A stretch of DNA of 64,000 nucleotides from Gammaproteobacteria bacterium (GTDB taxonomy: Bacteria; Pseudomonadota; Gammaproteobacteria; GRL18): contig JADGEK010000013.1 of NCBI GenBank assembly GCA_016744395.1, positions 1-64,000 on the forward strand, in the 5' to 3' direction. The notes under the pieces are model-generated. The model searched no databases and had not been told where the DNA came from. It saw nothing but the letters and a program-made list of their open reading frames with translations. A program made the position numbers and the translations under genes. Positions 62,516 through 64,000 of this stretch are shown in pieces. The first letter of the stretch is position 1; each line of letters begins with the position of its first letter.

Positions 62516-63379
62516 ATGGAAGTGTCACTGATTACACCCAGTTATGCACCTGATTTTGAACGTTGCAAACTATTATGCCAAAGTATTGATAGATATGTCT
62601 GTGACTATAGAAAGCATGTCATTATAGTTGATAAGGCTGATTATAATCTTTTCAAAACACTGAAAAATGATAAAACAGATATTATCATTAAAGAAAGCAT
62701 ACTACCCTCCTGGCTAATAAAAATACCCTTTTCAAAAAAATGGTGGCTTAACCTTAAAGGCTTACCTGTTCGAGGCTGGATATTACAACAAATTGTCAAA
62801 CTGTCTGTGCATGAATTCGTTGATTCTGATGCCTATATTTTTGCAGATTCTGATGTCACTTTTATACGCCCTTTTAAAGCATCCTCCATTATTAAAGAGG
62901 ATAAAGTCAGACTGTGCAGTATGCCTAGAAAAACAGATGACTACACAGATAAGCGCAAACAAGCCTGGCATGAACATGCAGCCCAACTATCAGGGCTTCA
63001 AAATACGGGACAATTAACCCAGGATTATATCAGTCAATTAGTTTGCTGGCGTCGTGATACCTTGCAGAAGTTAACTCAACAAATAGAAAAGCACTCAAAA
63101 AAGCCGTGGAAACAAGTACTCACTAATACTCTGGATTTTTCAGAGTACATTCTCTACGGAATTTTTGCTGAACATGTGATGGCTGAAGAATCTGGTCATT
63201 TTAAGGATGAACATGAGTTGTGCTATTGCTCATGGCATCAGCCAATCAGTGATATAGATGAGTTAAGTCATTTTTTAGCGAATATTCCACAGAATTATAA
63301 CTCCGTATTAATTCAATCAAATTTAGACATTGATACAGATGATTATAAGAACTTGTTGATCAACGTTCAGGAAAAATAA
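62516..63379 (+). CDS. DUF6492-like glycosyltransferase-fold protein
   Basis: A 287-residue soluble protein beginning VSLITPSYAPDFERCKLLCQSIDRY, with a Rossmann-like GT-A core and DAYIFADSDVTFIRPF, where ADSD resembles the metal-binding DxD. WQ/C pairs near the end (HELCYCSWHQP) are family-like. It resembles DUF6492 glycosyltransferase-like proteins; donor and acceptor are unknown. GGAGAAG lies 6 bases upstream. It overlaps the next gene by one base (TAATG). Confidence 0.72.
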   Translation: MEVSLITPSYAPDFERCKLLCQSIDRYVCDYRKHVIIVDKADYNLFKTLKNDKTDIIIKESILPSWLIKIPFSKKWWLNLKGLPVRGWILQQIVKLSVHEFVDSDAYIFADSDVTFIRPFKASSIIKEDKVRLCSMPRKTDDYTDKRKQAWHEHAAQLSGLQNTGQLTQDYISQLVCWRRDTLQKLTQQIEKHSKKPWKQVLTNTLDFSEYILYGIFAEHVMAEESGHFKDEHELCYCSWHQPISDIDELSHFLANIPQNYNSVLIQSNLDIDTDDYKNLLINVQEK

Positions 63380-64000
63380 TGATGAAAACACATAATTCAA
63401 GATTATTAACCAGTGAAATAAAAGTATTGGTATTGATGATTATCACTTTTATTATTTCTGGCTGTGCTTCAAAGCCTGGACCAATACCTCCCATGCAACG
63501 TAGTGATGATTATCGTTTCAGCGCTGCGGTATTGCCTTTTAAGCCTGTGGATATTGCACTGAAAAAAGAAAAAAATCAGTATCAGCAAAAGACCAGTAAT
63601 ATCATTATTCTTGTTGATAATAAATCAGATAAAAAAGAGCTGATTAATAAAACTTTAGAAAATTTAATGGCCACTATGCCCAACAATTTACCTTATCAGC
63701 AAGAAGTCATTTATAGAGATGACTTACAAAATTTATTAAACAGGGCTATCTCAAGTCAAGACTTTCTATCAGCAGGCTTAGAGTATTACGTAAAACAACT
63801 AAAACGCTCAAAGACTCATTCAACCATTATTACACTCACAGACTGGAATAAGATAACAAGTGCTACCGTGGCTCAATCTGAACAACTCTTTTTTAAATTA
63901 GGCAATAATATTTGCCTGCACATGATTGGTGTGAACAATATTCATAAAAACAAGCGCCTAATCAGAGCAGAAAATTGTGGCAGTTCATCAAACACTAAAA
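63379..64000 (+). CDS. outer-membrane lipoprotein, C-terminus cut by window edge
   Basis: Not in the ORF track because it runs off the window. ATG at 63379 (MMKTHNSRLL) overlaps the stop of the DUF6492-like gene; a second ATG at 63382 is equally possible. The first ~30 residues form a lipoprotein signal with lipobox IISGC. The frame stays open for 207 codons. TSNIIILVDNKSDKKELINKTLENL and THSTIITLTDWNKI look like a Rossmann/VWA-type sheet, but the DxSxS site is not intact. A C-terminal OmpA-like domain beyond the edge is possible but not visible. Confidence 0.75.
   Translation, partial: MMKTHNSRLLTSEIKVLVLMIITFIISGCASKPGPIPPMQRSDDYRFSAAVLPFKPVDIALKKEKNQYQQKTSNIIILVDNKSDKKELINKTLENLMATMPNNLPYQQEVIYRDDLQNLLNRAISSQDFLSAGLEYYVKQLKRSKTHSTIITLTDWNKITSATVAQSEQLFFKLGNNICLHMIGVNNIHKNKRLIRAENCGSSSNTK

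Overview
The window looks like a chromosomal segment of a low-GC (about 40%) gammaproteobacterium. The main evidence is the conserved block mutL-miaA-hfq-hflX-hflK-hflC-yjeT-(hisZ)-purA-rnr-rlmB-rpsF-rpsR-rplI, in close to the textbook gammaproteobacterial order. Free-standing hisZ, a Pseudomonas-like nitrate assimilation block, glycolate dehydrogenase genes with an aminotransferase and a glycerate kinase, and a bufferin operon would fit an environmental, possibly autotrophic, Thiotrichales/Methylococcales-like lineage. Genus cannot be decided from the sequence.

Layout. (1) 1-6.5 kb: a cut tRNA-Pro, then divergent nasA (nitrate reductase) and narK (transporter). Between them lie an NtrC-like box and a sigma-54 -24/-12 element. 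A fused PP2C phosphatase/Ser-Thr kinase follows narK. (2) 6.6-9.5 kb: a small membrane protein and a REC-TPR/histidine-kinase pair. (3) 9.6-25.2 kb: the housekeeping superoperon, all on the minus strand. (4) 25.3-50.8 kb: an accessory block that separates mutL from amiB/tsaE/queG, which are normally its neighbours. It holds glycerate kinase, a PLA2-like secreted protein, a metacaspase-PEGA-FGE fusion, a VWA/histidine kinase/response regulator operon, a Nudix-wHTH/SPFH/NAD-kinase-like operon with a very strong inverted-repeat operator, an ArsR/SRPBCC/ABM cassette whose operator overlaps the start codon, a di-haem peroxidase, a Trp-Pro-Gly-Asn repeat protein, a NIT-type chemoreceptor, glcDEF and a glyoxylate aminotransferase. 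(5) 51-57.4 kb: amiB/C, tsaE, queG, a PfkB kinase, an SCP2-like protein, a small basic protein and nadA. (6) 57.4-61.6 kb: the bufferin operon bufA-bufB-bufC (copper-binding peptide plus MNIO modifying enzyme), a HIT-like protein and small genes. (7) 61.7-64 kb: tRNA-Ala(GGC), tRNA-Glu(TTC), a DUF6492-like glycosyltransferase and a lipoprotein cut by the window edge.

How genes work together. NarK imports nitrate and NasA reduces it, apparently under nitrogen control (NtrC/sigma-54). GlcDEF, the aminotransferase and glycerate kinase could form a glycolate/glycerate salvage path. Hfq, HflX, HflKC, RNase R and RlmB are the usual RNA and proteolysis housekeeping set. The best candidates for less-described biology are the Nudix-regulator/SPFH/NAD-kinase-like operon, the bufferin operon, the caspase-FGE fusion and the kinase/phosphatase beside nitrate assimilation. 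No CRISPR array, intact insertion sequence, prophage or rRNA was seen. All homology statements come from reading motifs by eye. No database search was run.
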